Shown piece after piece: positions 43,793 through 55,500 of a stretch of DNA of 64,000 nucleotides. The notes under the pieces were generated by a model. It did not search any database. It was not told the DNA's origin and saw only the letters and a list, made by a program, of their open reading frames with translations. This DNA is from Escarpia spicata. Lineage: Eukaryota; Annelida; Polychaeta; Sabellida; Siboglinidae. The translations under genes and the position numbers were made by a program. Where the stretch lies: the NCBI GenBank assembly GCA_963995525.1, contig OZ023210.1, positions 20,582,184 to 20,646,183 of the forward strand, given 5' to 3'. Position 1 is the stretch's first letter. Every line of letters begins with the position of its first letter.

Positions 43793-45475
43793 CGAACGCT
43801 GTGTGATGAACAAAAAAATTATTCTTGGAAATATATATAGACCATCTAGAGATATAATTGAAAATTACCGTTATTTACAAACGAATTTGCATCAAATTTA
43901 GATGATTTACAATAATCTAAAAGTGAAATAATAATTGCAGGAGATTACAATATTGACTTGCTTAAAATTAACGAAAAACCCATAATATGTTAATATTTCG
44001 ATACAATCGTTTCATATGGTTTCTTCCCTAAAATTACTATGCCAACATGACTTTCAGAATATCATTGATAATTTGTTATGCAATTTGTCAAAAGGATTCT
44101 TCAAATCCTCAGCTGGAATTTTAGTGAGCAATATCTGATCACTTTCCGTACTTTCTAAATCTGGACTATGTTGAAACCTCTAATGCGATACCAAGGTTTA
44201 TACGAATAAAACAACAAAATCCTGACTCAATAAATTAAAAATTGAAATACTAAACTCAAATCTTTATGATAAACTCAACACAGATACTCATGCGGATCCG
44301 AATGAAAACTACAATATCCTCGATGAAATTGTTACTGCAGCTATGGATAAATTTCTACCTATTAGAGTAATTAAATTTAATAAATATAAACATAAGAAAA
44401 CTCCTTGGATTACCAAGGGCATTATTATGTTGATAAAATTTAGAAACAAATTGTATTCGAGAATGAAACAGACTCACGTAAATACAGCGCATTACCATAA
44501 ACTTAAAACTGACTTACATACTTATTAATAACATTCTTAAAAGTAATATTAGATTAGCTAAGCAAATGCATTACCAATCCAGTTTTGAAAAGCATAAGCA
44601 TGATGTTAAAAAGATGTGGTGTTTAATTAAAGAAATTACTCAGAAAAGTCAAAAGAAAGAACAATTTCCAGATTTGTTCAAAGTCGATGAGGAAATGATT
44701 AGTGACAAATGCATTATTGCAAACAGATTGAACACGTTTTTTTACTAATGCTGGTCCTACTCTAGCCTCTAAAACAACTACTAGTGGAGGTAAATCGTAC
44801 AAATATTACCTGATAAACCCAATATTTCACACTTTCAGCTTTAACCCAATTAACATGGAAACTACTGTTAATATAATTGATCGTTTACCTACAAAATCAA
44901 ATTGTGGAAAAGACAGTATTTGAACACAATTACTAAAAATTGAAGAAAAAAAATTGTTTACTCTAATTATCAATCAATCAATAATAACGTATATTTCCAG
45001 ATAAATACAAAAATTGCAAAAGTCATACCCCTTTTAAAAAAGGTGATGTTTCTGACTTTAACAAATATCGTCGTATTTCTATCCTGCCAGTGATTTCAAA
45101 AATTTTGAAAGGGTTATATTTGATCAAATCCACGATTATTTCCATTCTAAAGCATTATACTATAATAGTCAATATGGGTTTAAAAAGAAACATTCTACTG
45201 AGCTTGCTACACTCGAAATCATAGACAGAATTATACAAGAACTTGATAAATCGGTTACTCCAATAAATATATACCTTGATTTATGAAAAGCATTTGACAC
45301 AAATGATCAAAATATATTGGTACAGAAGTTAAATTACTATGGATTAAATGACAAGGCTCTGGACCTTTGTACGAGTTATTTACAAAATCGTAAGCAGTAC
45401 ATAGAAGTTGTTCTGCTTATTAATTGTCTAAGTAATGTAATCACTGTGAATATGGAAAGAGGACACTTTTAAGTT
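43793..45475 (+). pseudogene. LINE endonuclease end and reverse transcriptase, 5' half, truncated
   Basis: The endonuclease continues with KKIILGNIYRPSRDIIENYR (about 43,810-43,870), then decays. Linker coding appears at 44,343-44,748 (AMDKFLPIRVIK, KKTPWITKGIIMLIKFRNKL, SSFEKHKHDVKKMWCLIKEI). RT then runs across several frames: KIAKVIPLFKKGDVSDFNKY (about 45,010), SILPVISKI, QYGFKKKHSTELA-like, YLDL*KAFDTNDQNIL with an in-frame stop (about 45,275), and NRKQYIEV (about 45,390). The match ends near 45,475, before the PQGS and ADD motifs, so the catalytic half is absent. Loss of the 3' end is not the usual LINE truncation and points to a deletion. It resembles the LINE relic at 0.98-1.94 kb, which has just the missing half. 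Confidence 0.75.
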
Positions 45476-45713
45476 TTTAAAAATTTCAAAGATTTTTAAG
45501 TGGCTAATTTACATTTTAGTTCTGACATTTTATCATGTATATATCCTAGGTACATATATATGAGGGGAAGGTTGAAATTAATTGCTATAATTATATGTGT
45601 GTTATTACAAGTTTCTTTACACTTGTATACATGTCGAAAAGGAAAGAAGACATGAATACTGTTTAAAATACCTTTGTTTACTGGTTGAATTTGCACATGT
45701 AATGTTGTGAGGT
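45476..45713. other. Non-coding sequence
   Basis: Nothing recognised. Confidence 0.3.
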
Positions 45714-45831
45714 TGTAACGTGAGTGACGTAACGTGAGTGACGTAACGTGAGTGACGTAACGTGAGTGACGCAACGTGAGTGATGCAACGTGAGTGACGT
45801 AACGTGAGTGACGTAACGTGAGTGACAACAT
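45714..45831 (+). repeat. Tandem array, 14-bp unit with TGACGTAA cores, eight copies
   Basis: The unit GTAACGTGAGTGAC repeats about eight times with C/T changes. Each unit junction creates TGACGTAA, an eight-base sequence like a cAMP-response element, 14 bases apart. Confidence 0.9.
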
Positions 45832-46148
45832 TTTCTCTCTCTCATGTGCAGTTGGTGGCTAAAATATATCACAGAAGGAAGTTAAACTGTTCTTGTCATT
45901 TGGCTTAAATTCACATCTAAACAAATAGTTACCTGGGTAGGTGTTTTTATGCTAAGGTCATTAGTTTTAGGAGAATTTAGTTGCAAAGTTGGTGCACAAA
46001 TATTTATGTATTTTTTCGTAATGTTATGTATTTATTAGAAAATCTTAACATTTTGAATAATTGCCAGTGTAGTGATGTAGACAACAACCCCAGGTCACTA
46101 CAGGTGTGTATATGCTTCAAATGTTTTAGATTTATCAATAATAATTTC
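45832..46148. other. Non-coding sequence
   Basis: No domain or repeat is apparent. Confidence 0.3.
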
Positions 46149-47179
46149 AGATACAGGTCTCGACATTAACACTTGCCTGGCGCCTTTTTTGAGGCTGTCG
46201 GGTCAGTTCGGGCCACCGGTTTTCATATTTTACTGCCCTGTCAGGCCACTGGTTTCATTTGACCACCATCGTGTTTCCGGTAACCCGACCCTACCTAACA
46301 AAAATAGGACAACCCTAAAGCCTAATATTTTATAAGATATTTAAATCAATGATTGTTTTGTTACGTTTTTGTTATAACTAATTAAATAACGGCAACTAAA
46401 GTCAAACTCAGCCATGCATACACGATGCCATGTATGCACTGCCAAGCTCATTTGTATCCGCCCGCGTGATTAATGAATGGAGGGTTCATTAATTATTCAC
46501 CCAATAAGCGGTCTTGTTACACATTGGCTACGGATGGCAGACAATCTCAACTGTCGTCTGCATGATAAAACGCTACTGTATATAATATTCCACAATGGAA
46601 AGGCGTCAAGGAAATTTGTAATACTATCAAACAGTCAAACACTTGATAGCATTGCTAAAGACCATGGCTGCACAGGTGGATCTTGTAATACAGCTGTGCC
46701 TAGGGATGAAAGAGAGCAAGGTCAAGACTCTGGACAGCGTTCACATTGTCGGTTCACATTGTCCACGTGGCGTGCACACCTATGCATTGTTTACATCAAC
46801 ATCGGTCACCTTCAGATGTACATTTGTACAATGTGCCTGATTCTGGCAATACCAGCCTTAGCATTGAGCCTCGGGCTCAGCCAAAACCAAGAAATGCTTT
46901 TGATGTGTTGAGGACAGCCAGCTAAAATATCAAGCCCCAAGCTGGAAATAGGTCGGTGATGTCTCTGATTTTGCATTAATAGCAGATGCAGAGTGATACC
47001 ACGATTAAAAAAATCTTAATTTAACTGCATTGTGGACTTCTTGTGAAGCGACCAACAGGCACCTCAGTATCAGCATATTTGTGATCAAATCCGGGCCAAT
47101 AATGTTTTTGGGCGGGCCAGTAACCTTTCAAATCTACTGTGGCAGTGGATACAAAATCTTAATTTCAAGGCCTGAGATA
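46149..47179. mobile_element. TIR element, about 1.02 kb, 5-bp target duplication AGATA
   Basis: The left end CAGGTCTCGACATTAA (46,154-46,169) and the right end (reverse complement CAGGCCTTGAAATTAA, 47,159-47,174) match at 13 of 16 bases. AGATA flanks both (46,149-46,153 and 47,175-47,179). Subterminal GGGCC-rich motifs appear on both sides. A 144-codon frame at 46,477-46,911 has no recognisable domain, and I do not call it a gene. It is probably a non-autonomous hAT-like element. Confidence 0.6.
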
Positions 47180-49129
47180 TGATGTGTTGAAAGACCAAAA
47201 AAAGTATTTATGTAAAGTGAGTGACAGTGGAATTGCCCTTGAAAAAGTGTCTTGATGTGCATGAATTTAGGGAACTCTGGTATATATATATATATATATA
47301 TATATATACTGTATACATATGCCATAAGATATGGACATGGCATTGGTAATAATTTATGACTATGTCAATATGTTGCATGTCCAAACTTCCCATGTTGGTG
47401 CATTGCACAATTCTGTGGCATTGCAATATTGTGTCGTTTGTCATCTCACCTTCTCTGTGAAGCATTCAGTCATCTTGCAATTACTGTGCGAATTTTATTT
47501 ATGTACAAAAATCCACCTGACCAAGTGCTATCTATAGCCATGTACTCATGAATTCATATAACCGAATGGACTGGAATAATGTAGAATGAACAGACTTGCC
47601 CAAGGTTCTAACCAGTGTCAAGAGGATGTGAACCAGTGATCTCTTGACAGAGGAAACTGTGTTCATGTCTTGCATATCACAATAACATGAAACTGGGAAG
47701 GAAACCAAGAGGAATGTGGGCCTTAGGGTAAAACCCCCTTTGGGGCAAGACCCTGACTGGCATGTAATGATGTGTATTGCACACTGATGGGCTGATGAAA
47801 CCACTAATCAAACCCATCAAAGGCAAATGTCTTGGAATGATAGTAAATTCCTGAACGAGATGAGTGAATGTGTGGTGGTGTGTGTTTGAGTTGTGGCACA
47901 CCTTGCTACTGCACTCCTAAGATTCATATGATTATGTACACCATTCGCCAGCCTTCTACCTACAGATGCACGCTATCTGTAACCATTCGGCCAAATATGT
48001 TTATTTTAAATAAAAATATGTTGTTTTTATTTAAATACCCTATTTTTTAATAATTTATTTACACCATAAAATCCGGGACTAATGACCCGTTCACGTGTGT
48101 TTACAAATCGGCAATCATCTAAGAAGCATAAAAAATGCATTTAAGAGAAATAAATAAGAAAAATAAATAAAGTTATGAAGCAAAATCCTGGTTTATATGT
48201 TTTAAATATTATGCTAATGCAATTGAACACCTCCTTACACACAGATTTTAAAATTGAAGATTTTGTAGTTATCTATTTTGGTGTGAGTTTGATAAAGTCA
48301 ACCAAATGCTATTATAAAACACAAATACCGACTTCTGCAAATATAGAAATGTACATAACAGTTAGACAAATATACACAATTGACACAGACCTCGGTCAGT
48401 TCTAATCATGTGCCAGACCACTGCACGACAGTTTCCTCAAAATGTGTGCTTGGTTTATTGACAGAATCACCTGGTGTCACATGATGGTTGTGTGTCATCA
48501 TCATGGTGGGATAACTTTGTAAGGAAACTCAGAATGCATAGACCTGTGAAAGCGCAGTTAGAGCGTGACACTGGGAGATAAATTATACATCAGGTATAAA
48601 AATACTCACATGTCATGACACGTTCTCAGGAACACACGCAGTCCGGACATGGAAACGTATGAATAATTGATTATTTGACGCATGCAGTTGCTACTCATTA
48701 TCTGTGTTTTTGGTGATCTGTTTAAACCAAGGCTGCTCTTCCTCATTTTTTATATCATATTCTTAATTAATACTACTGAAATGAATAGTTATGTTGAAGA
48801 TATGCTGCCCATGAAATTACATTTAATAAGCACGAAACATTATTCGTAATTTATATTTTGCACCTGTGAAATGTACAAATTGTAAACAATACAATCAACT
48901 AGTAAACAGCAGCAATAGACACTTACTGTGGATATGTGTGTCCTTACTCTCTACCTGCAAACAGGTTTGAAGTTGGGTGATTGCCACACTCCTACCTACA
49001 AAGGGCGATGATTCTGATTCAACAAATTTCTAATTGTTACCTTGCTGATTCCGGCTAATGTGACATACAATGTCTTATTATTGTTGTTATAAAAAAGTAT
49101 ATTTCTCCATTTTCAGTGTGTTCTAGTAA
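47180..49129. other. AT-rich non-coding sequence, possible intron or upstream region
   Basis: A (TA)n tract lies at 47,280-47,309. No exon could be supported. A good acceptor-like site (ATTTCTCCATTTTCAG, ending 49,116) precedes the mucin-like exon, but its continuation is stopped in the relevant frame, so it would need a short separate exon. Confidence 0.4.
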
Positions 49130-49205
49130 TAGAACATCGGACAAACCTGCCATGATCACTGCATTGCCATATATGTATCTACAATAGTAACTGTTGATGT
49201 TACAG

Positions 49206-50091
49206 CAGAATCCAGCACAAGTGGTCTTCCATCACCCACAGGATCCAACACAAATGAGGCAACTGTTACAACAGAATCCAGCACAGTTACTATGAGTTCA
49301 ACAACAAATTCCAACACAAGTGATGCCAATACTACAACAGAATCCACCACAACTGGTGTGGCATTGACACGAAATTCCAGCACAACTTTGACAACAAAAT
49401 CCATCACAACTGGTGTGACATCGAAACCAAAATCCAGCACAACTTCGACAACAAATTCCAGCACAACTTTTACACCAAAATCCATCACAACTGGTGTGAC
49501 ATCGAAACCAAAATCCAGCACAACTTCGACAACAAATTCCAGCACAACTTTTACACCAAAATCCATCACAACTGGTGTGACATCGAAACCAAAATCCAGC
49601 CCAACTTCGACAACAAATTCCAGCACAACTTTGACAACAAAATCCATCACAACTAGTGTGACATCGAAACCAAAATCCAGCACAACTTCGACAACAAATT
49701 CCAGCACAACTTTTACAACAAAATCCACCACAACTGGTGTGACATCGAAACCAAAATCCAGCACAACTTCGACAACAAATTCCAGCACAACTTTTACAAC
49801 AAAATCCACCACAACTGGTGTGACATCGAAACCAAAATCCAGCACAACTTCGACAACAAAATCCAGCACAACTTTTACAACAAAATCCATCACAACTGGT
49901 GTGACATCGAAACCAAATTCCAGCACAACTTTTACAACAAAATCCAGCTCAGGTAATGTGACAACAAAACCGGACAGTGGCAAAACTCCAGTCTCTTCAG
50001 GATTAAGTTCTGGTAGAAAGATGGCACTAGGAATCACCATCCCTGCCTTGTTCATTCTTGCTGTGGTTGGAGCCTATTTCATCTATCGTAG
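49206..50091 (+). CDS. Exon of a mucin-like single-pass membrane protein
   Basis: The frame is open from 49,132 to the donor at 50,092 (CGTAG|GTAAGT). A plausible acceptor is GATGTTACAG|CA at 49,205/49,206. The product is dominated by Thr and Ser. A repeat of 27 residues (81 bp) with KSITTGVTSKPKSSTTSTTN recurs about six and a half times from 49,395 to 49,930, a typical substrate for dense O-glycosylation. A Gly/Ser-rich stem follows, then GRKMALGITIPALFILAVVG and a YFIYRR end. That is a hydrophobic membrane span followed by basic residues, giving a type I orientation with the mucin part outside. The splice leaves two bases of a codon, so the cytoplasmic tail is in later exons. The upstream ectodomain and signal peptide are in earlier exons not identified here. 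The opposite-strand open frame of similar length is a shadow of the repeat. Confidence 0.7.
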
Positions 50092-50849
50092 GTAAGTAAT
50101 AGTATAATCTGATTTTGCTGGTAATCATCACTTCATACTTGACCAGTTACCCACTGTCTTTAATGTGCTAAAACTAGTATGATGTATTTAGATACAACTG
50201 CAACTGAGGAATCATGGCTGTGTAAAATGACCAATGACATAAGCCCAAAAGCATTTTTTCCAGTCATGAATTAATCAGAAGTGTGCTTTTTAACATGTGA
50301 ATGGTCTGTGTGGAAGCCATGTCAGTCACAGCCATTATTGGCCAGTTTAGTTTTTTAAATGACAAACCTGCGTTATTTTAACCATTCATTTAATTAACAC
50401 TGATCCATTTGATTTGTTTCATTACCAGTTGTGCCAATGATGAAGTCATTAGTGTGGGCTTCTAGACTCAGAACTATTACTTAATCTAGTGGCCAGCTGG
50501 CCCCCCTCTAAATTCCACCAGTCTTATCAGTTGTAATTACCAAGCTTAGCCAGTCATCTGCCAGTCTTGAAGACTGCCAGGTGGGTCTCTGGCTAAGCCC
50601 CTGGTGGTAGCTCTAGTAGCTACTTTAATTATCATGTATTAGCAATTAGTTCACCAACCAGTAATGCATCCATGACTGTTTGTACATCCAGTTAAACAAA
50701 TATTTAACAAATAATCTTGTCAAGGAAGAATATATTGAGTCTGTGAAAGATATGATAACTACTACGTACAGAACTCACTGTCAAATTTTCCTAAATTTGG
50801 GATATTTACACATTTCCGTCATTTCTGTACCAGAAAGCATTGATTCTCA
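50092..50849. other. Probable intron of the mucin-like gene
   Basis: It begins with GTAAGT. No further exon is clearly visible. Confidence 0.4.
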
Positions 50850-51008
50850 GAGGAATGGAATATATTATCTACTGAATCGTACTGATAATGTAAGTGATAG
50901 CCACATGAATAATATTTAAGAACAAGATCAACAAATCTCCACTACTCCACTACATGTCTTTTAGTGGTTTATTCTCTGGTGGCAGTCTTGTTAAATCTTG
51001 TTAAATCA
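50850..51008 (+). mobile_element. LINE 3' end relic
   Basis: GGAATGGAATATATTATCTA encodes the EWNILST-like C-terminus seen in the LINE at 7.8-9.97 kb (9,777-9,800). The stretch ends in CTTGTTAAATCTTGTTAAAT, the same short tandem tail as that LINE (about 9,957-9,973). Only about 160 bases of this insertion remain. Confidence 0.6.
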
Positions 51009-51726
51009 TCAACGATAAACTGTTTATTTGTCTGAAAATATCTAAATGAACCATTTGGTGTGAAATCTACGTTTGTGGTGAGAATTAAACTGACATCACC
51101 GGATTCAGAGCAGTTAAACTTTCCAAGTGTTTTTGTGTACACGGATGAGAGTATACTTTGCTGGGTGCTTGTAGGAAGAGACCAGGCGGCCGGGGCTACC
51201 TTACTCTCGACGACTTTGGAACAGGATATGACAGCATGCGCAATCCAACATATGACTACGACCTGTAGACATGGCATGTCTTACCGATGGCTGAGTATCG
51301 TGTGAGTATTTTTTTTTTTTATTACCTGATTTGTATTTGTCTGTAAATGTAATTACTATGTTGTCCAGCTGTTCTCATTAAGTGCCGACAGGCTCATGTT
51401 GCAGTTGTTTTAAATGACGGCATCTGTTACAGATAGACTGCAGTGTATTGTCACAGGTTTAAGCGACGTCTGTTTACATGACATACTATTAGCTAAAATT
51501 CAGAATGTGCTATGCACACGTTACATCATATATTATCTATACATGATTTTGCTTACAATTTTGCTATGTGTTTCTCACCATCTGTAATATTTATACTAAA
51601 TTGTTCACCTTATATCTTAATCAGACCTACATATTTCATTTACCATTAACTGTAAACAATTTCTTGTTCACTTCTGAAGGTCATCTTTCAAGATACAGTT
51701 GCGGAGCCGGTGGCAGTCCTTGTGGT
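51009..51726. other. Probable intron sequence; ambiguous short exon candidates
   Basis: A plus-strand frame at 51,060-51,302 ends next to CG|TGTGAGT. A minus-strand frame from ATG 51,277 starts with a signal-like MPCLQVVVICWIAHAVISCS and runs into the LINE tail. Neither has supporting signals on both sides. An acceptor-like TTCTTGTTCACTTCTGAAG|G ends at 51,679, and in the phase left by the mucin exon it would add a basic tail before stopping in the adjoining array. I report these as possibilities only. Confidence 0.25.
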
Positions 51727-51932
51727 GCATCCAATCTCCCAGTAGCCCATCCAATCTCCCAGTAACCCATCCAATCTCCCAGTAGCCCATCCAATCTCCC
51801 AGTAACCCATCCAATCTCCCAGTAGCCCATCCAATCTCCCAGTAACCCATCCAATCTCCCAGTAGCCCATCCAATCTCCCAGTAACCCATCCAATCTCCC
51901 AGTAGCCCATCCAATCTCCCAGTAGCCCATCG
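51727..51932. repeat. Tandem array, 20-bp unit, about ten copies
   Basis: The unit is CCATCCAATCTCCCAGTAGC, with AGTAGC and AGTAAC forms largely alternating. This gives a 40-bp super-period. Confidence 0.95.
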
Positions 51933-52516
51933 GCATCCACTCTCCCAGTAGCCCAACTAATGGCCCATTGAGGCCCACTCAATCTCTCAGTAGCCCAACT
52001 AATGGCCCATCGAGGCCCACTCAATCTCCCAGTATCCCAACTGATGGCCTGTTGAGGCCCACTCAATCTCCCAGTAGCCCAACTGATGGCCCATTGAGGC
52101 CCACTCAATCTCCCAGTAGCCCAACCGATGGCCCATAGAGGCCCACTCAATCTCCCAGTAGCCCAACTAATGGCCCATCGAGGCCCACTCAATCTCCCAG
52201 TAGCCCAACTAATGGCCCATCGAGGCCCACTCAATCTCCCAGTATCCCAACTAATGGCCTATCGAGGCCCACTCAATCTCCCAGTACCCCAACTGATGGC
52301 CCATTGAGGCCCACTCAATCTCCCAGTAGCCCAACCGATGGCCCATAGAGGCCCACTCAATCTCCCAGTAGCCCAACCGATGGCCCATTGAGGCCCACTC
52401 AATCTCCCAGTAGCCCAACCGATGACACATCGAGGCCCACTCAATCTCCCAGTAGCCCAGTTAATGGCCCATAGAGGCCCACTCAACCTCCCAGTAGCCC
52501 AACTAATGGCCCATTG
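51933..52516. repeat. Tandem array, 42-bp unit, about fourteen copies
   Basis: The unit starts CTCAATCTCCCAGTAGCCCA, followed by ACTAATGGCCCATCGAGGCC or a variant. The first half is the core of the neighbouring 20-bp unit, so the 42-bp array arose from it, or the two share an origin. The minus strand is open as a 14-residue Trp/Gly-rich repeat because 42 is a multiple of three. Confidence 0.95.
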
Positions 52517-55500
52517 TGTGCTGAGTACATTAGCACCTAGTACATATCAAATTATATGTACTTTTTTCCAACACATCCACAGTGAGTCGTGATAGATAGT
52601 GATGAATTTATGTATCACACAGTCTGTTTACACACTTTACACAATCCAAGATAATCATGCAGGATGCCAGAGTTTGTCGTTGAGTCATTAGATGCTTATC
52701 TTTGATTGTTGACATCTGTCCTTTTTACAGTAAATTATGACTATTAAAATAATGCTGTCATTGCAGGGTTGGCTGAGACAACCACTGGAGTGCACGTGAT
52801 CATTGTACAGCTGATGTCACAACATGAAGGACACCTGACGAGACAGTCACCTGGGGTCATGAGACAGTTGTTTGCATCTGTCACATGAGCAAACTTAGAT
52901 GCAGTGCTCAAAATGTTTTTTTACAACATTTTGTGATTTGTGTCTTGTCATCAGATCATGTGCCTCCATGGCGGATATTTCTACCCACACTGAATTTGTT
53001 GTCTTCCAAATCTAATAATAATTACTGGGTATGTATAATATACAAACTGGAGCTATTTTAGCCCATTGCAGTACATAACGAAAACCCAACAGCCACCAAT
53101 GTTTGGCATTGCTGGTGTTGGTGGGATTCTGTTTGAAAATTTTGACAAATTCACTAAACTGATTCCAAAATACAGCTGGATTTTCTGTCCAATAACTCAG
53201 ACATTTTGAATCCACACCAGACAATTTGTCATGTCCGATGTTGTTTTTGAGAGTTGTTAACATGGTGCTGCTTCAGTGTACATGTTATTCTGTTTTAACT
53301 CTGACTAATATACATCATACAAGTCTTGCGAAATGCGGATTCAGTTTTAAAATTGGTTTCCCTTATGTTAGTTTCAGATATCAACACTTCTATGAGTAAT
53401 GTGTTGAATTAAATTCCCTGAGCGTATCGTTGTAGTACTGCGCTCAGACTTTGGATGTCGAGTGTAATAGTAGAAGAATATCTTTTCTCTCGGTTGTTTA
53501 GTAACTGGAAGCAGAATTCTATTCAACAAACAAACTGTTTGAGGGTTGACGTCCACAGCTAACAATAAATGCTATGTTTATGTATCATGTATCAAGCATT
53601 CCAAGTTGTAAGCGTGTTGGGTGTGTTGAACGTGGTGATGTCAAATTTCATTTGTTGTTTTCTGGTATTGAATTCCACAAACAAACCACTTTCTGGCCCT
53701 TGTATGCTTGTTCGGTTAACCAAACTATCATGACAAATGTTATCATTAATTTGTAGTTATTACATTGATGTGTAAATCATGATTACCAGTTAATAGGGTT
53801 GAAAATTGTTACATGTTGAGTTAATCAACTGCATAACAACGATTGGTCAGCCATATAAAAATTCTTGCCTTTATTTTTTCTGTATGCATATAATATAAAT
53901 TATGTGTTACTTTAAAGATACCGTCTGATCGTTTTTATTGTGTTTAATTTAAATTTTTTGACAATTGGCAAGTGTAGGGAACATAATTGTATGGGTGTTA
54001 ATGATATCCTACAATTGCTTGACCCTGATAAAATATGTTTACAATTATTGAAGAAAAAAAAGGTTTATTCCAATCCTTCCCGTAGTTAATGATGAAACTC
54101 GGTAAGTTTGGTGCTCATAGTGTTAAAGTGGAATACCATAATAAACATAAACAGGACACACATGCGTTAGCTCAGTTACTGTTGGATTTATGCCATGATT
54201 TTGTGATAAAAACCAATCGGCCTTTGTTCCTATGTGTTTTTTCTGTTCTTGTAGTGTTGTGGTGTTGGCCTGTGATGCAGACAGCATTCACAGTATTGTG
54301 ATAATTATTGCAAAATGTTTTATTTCCACCCCGTAGGTTTATAGTTTGTAGCACACCGGATATCTTTTTATTCCAGTACTGTTATTCTGTAATGATGCTC
54401 GATTGTAAGACATTTAATTCATGTTTCAGGATTGTGTGATTAAGATATTTCACATGTGTACATATTTATACAATCACTAACAGTTGACGTTTTACTAAGA
54501 CACGTTATCTGTCTAATGCAGCTGTGTGCAAAATTAGTCTAATGAATCTGTCAATGTCATGCTCTTGTATAGTATTACACTGTTTGGAATTTGATTAGTA
54601 AGTGCATTGGCATTAATAGGTGAAATCACAAGTGAAATAGTGCACAGAAGTGTACCACTTTTAAGCTATTGTAGTATGAACATTATATGAATTAGTGTTT
54701 TCTTCTCAATAACCAACCTGGGCCTGTAACATCAGATTACTGGGCAACTTAATTAACATAACACTTATTGTATCATGGTATCTGTTACTGTTTGCTTCAA
54801 CACTTGGATAATTTATATTGTTGTTTGCCTATAAGTGATATTATTGTCACTTACATATCTTCTATTACTGTTTATTTCTTCTGGTAATATCTGTCTTTCA
54901 TGATATTAATTTGTCACTATGCAGTGTTTTTCAGTAATATTCCGGTGCCACTCTTGTCACTTCTCTTCATGTGTTTTGATCATTTGCCACCATTCCTCGT
55001 TCTTTTCTCACATTTGACTGCGATGCCTGAAAGACTGGCAGTCCACCAGAACCAAATGTTCGGTATTGTACATAAACATTTTATGATTAATTTATTGTGT
55101 TTGCAAAACAGGACGTATCGACACTTAATTGTTACAAACATCTGATTTCTCGACTCGGTTCATTATATACAATAGACTTAAGAAAACACAACTTTCTTGT
55201 TGTGATAACTAAATTGTGTTTAAGTATATATTCAACATGAAGTTACTTAAACAAAAACCTGTGTTGGCTGAGGAATGGCAGTGAAAGTCGGTGAAATCCA
55301 CCCACTTAAAACTTTGTGAATATAAAATGTATAGAAAGTGGCCTTGCATCAGCCATTGTGCACCTTGAAGTTTTGTAGGGATTGGTCCTAATGATTAATA
55401 CACTGTTTACAAGCATTGCCCAATGTCTGTATGCACTTAGCTGTGGTTTAACTGTGGTTCACGCTGTACCTAATCTGAGGCCTCACTAGTTTTTACTACA

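Noticed and set aside
46477..46911. 144-codon plus-strand frame
   Set aside because: No recognisable domain, odd composition, and it lies inside a TIR element. It might be a relic but cannot be supported as a gene.
49156..50055. 299-codon minus-strand frame rich in Val and Phe opposite the mucin-like exon
   Set aside because: It is the shadow of the Thr/Ser-rich 81-bp repeat. The plus strand has the membrane span and the splice donor.
50969..51277. Small secreted protein gene on the minus strand (signal-like start)
   Set aside because: Its 3' third is LINE tail sequence, and no polyadenylation or splice context supports it. Left as a weak possibility in the spacer entry.
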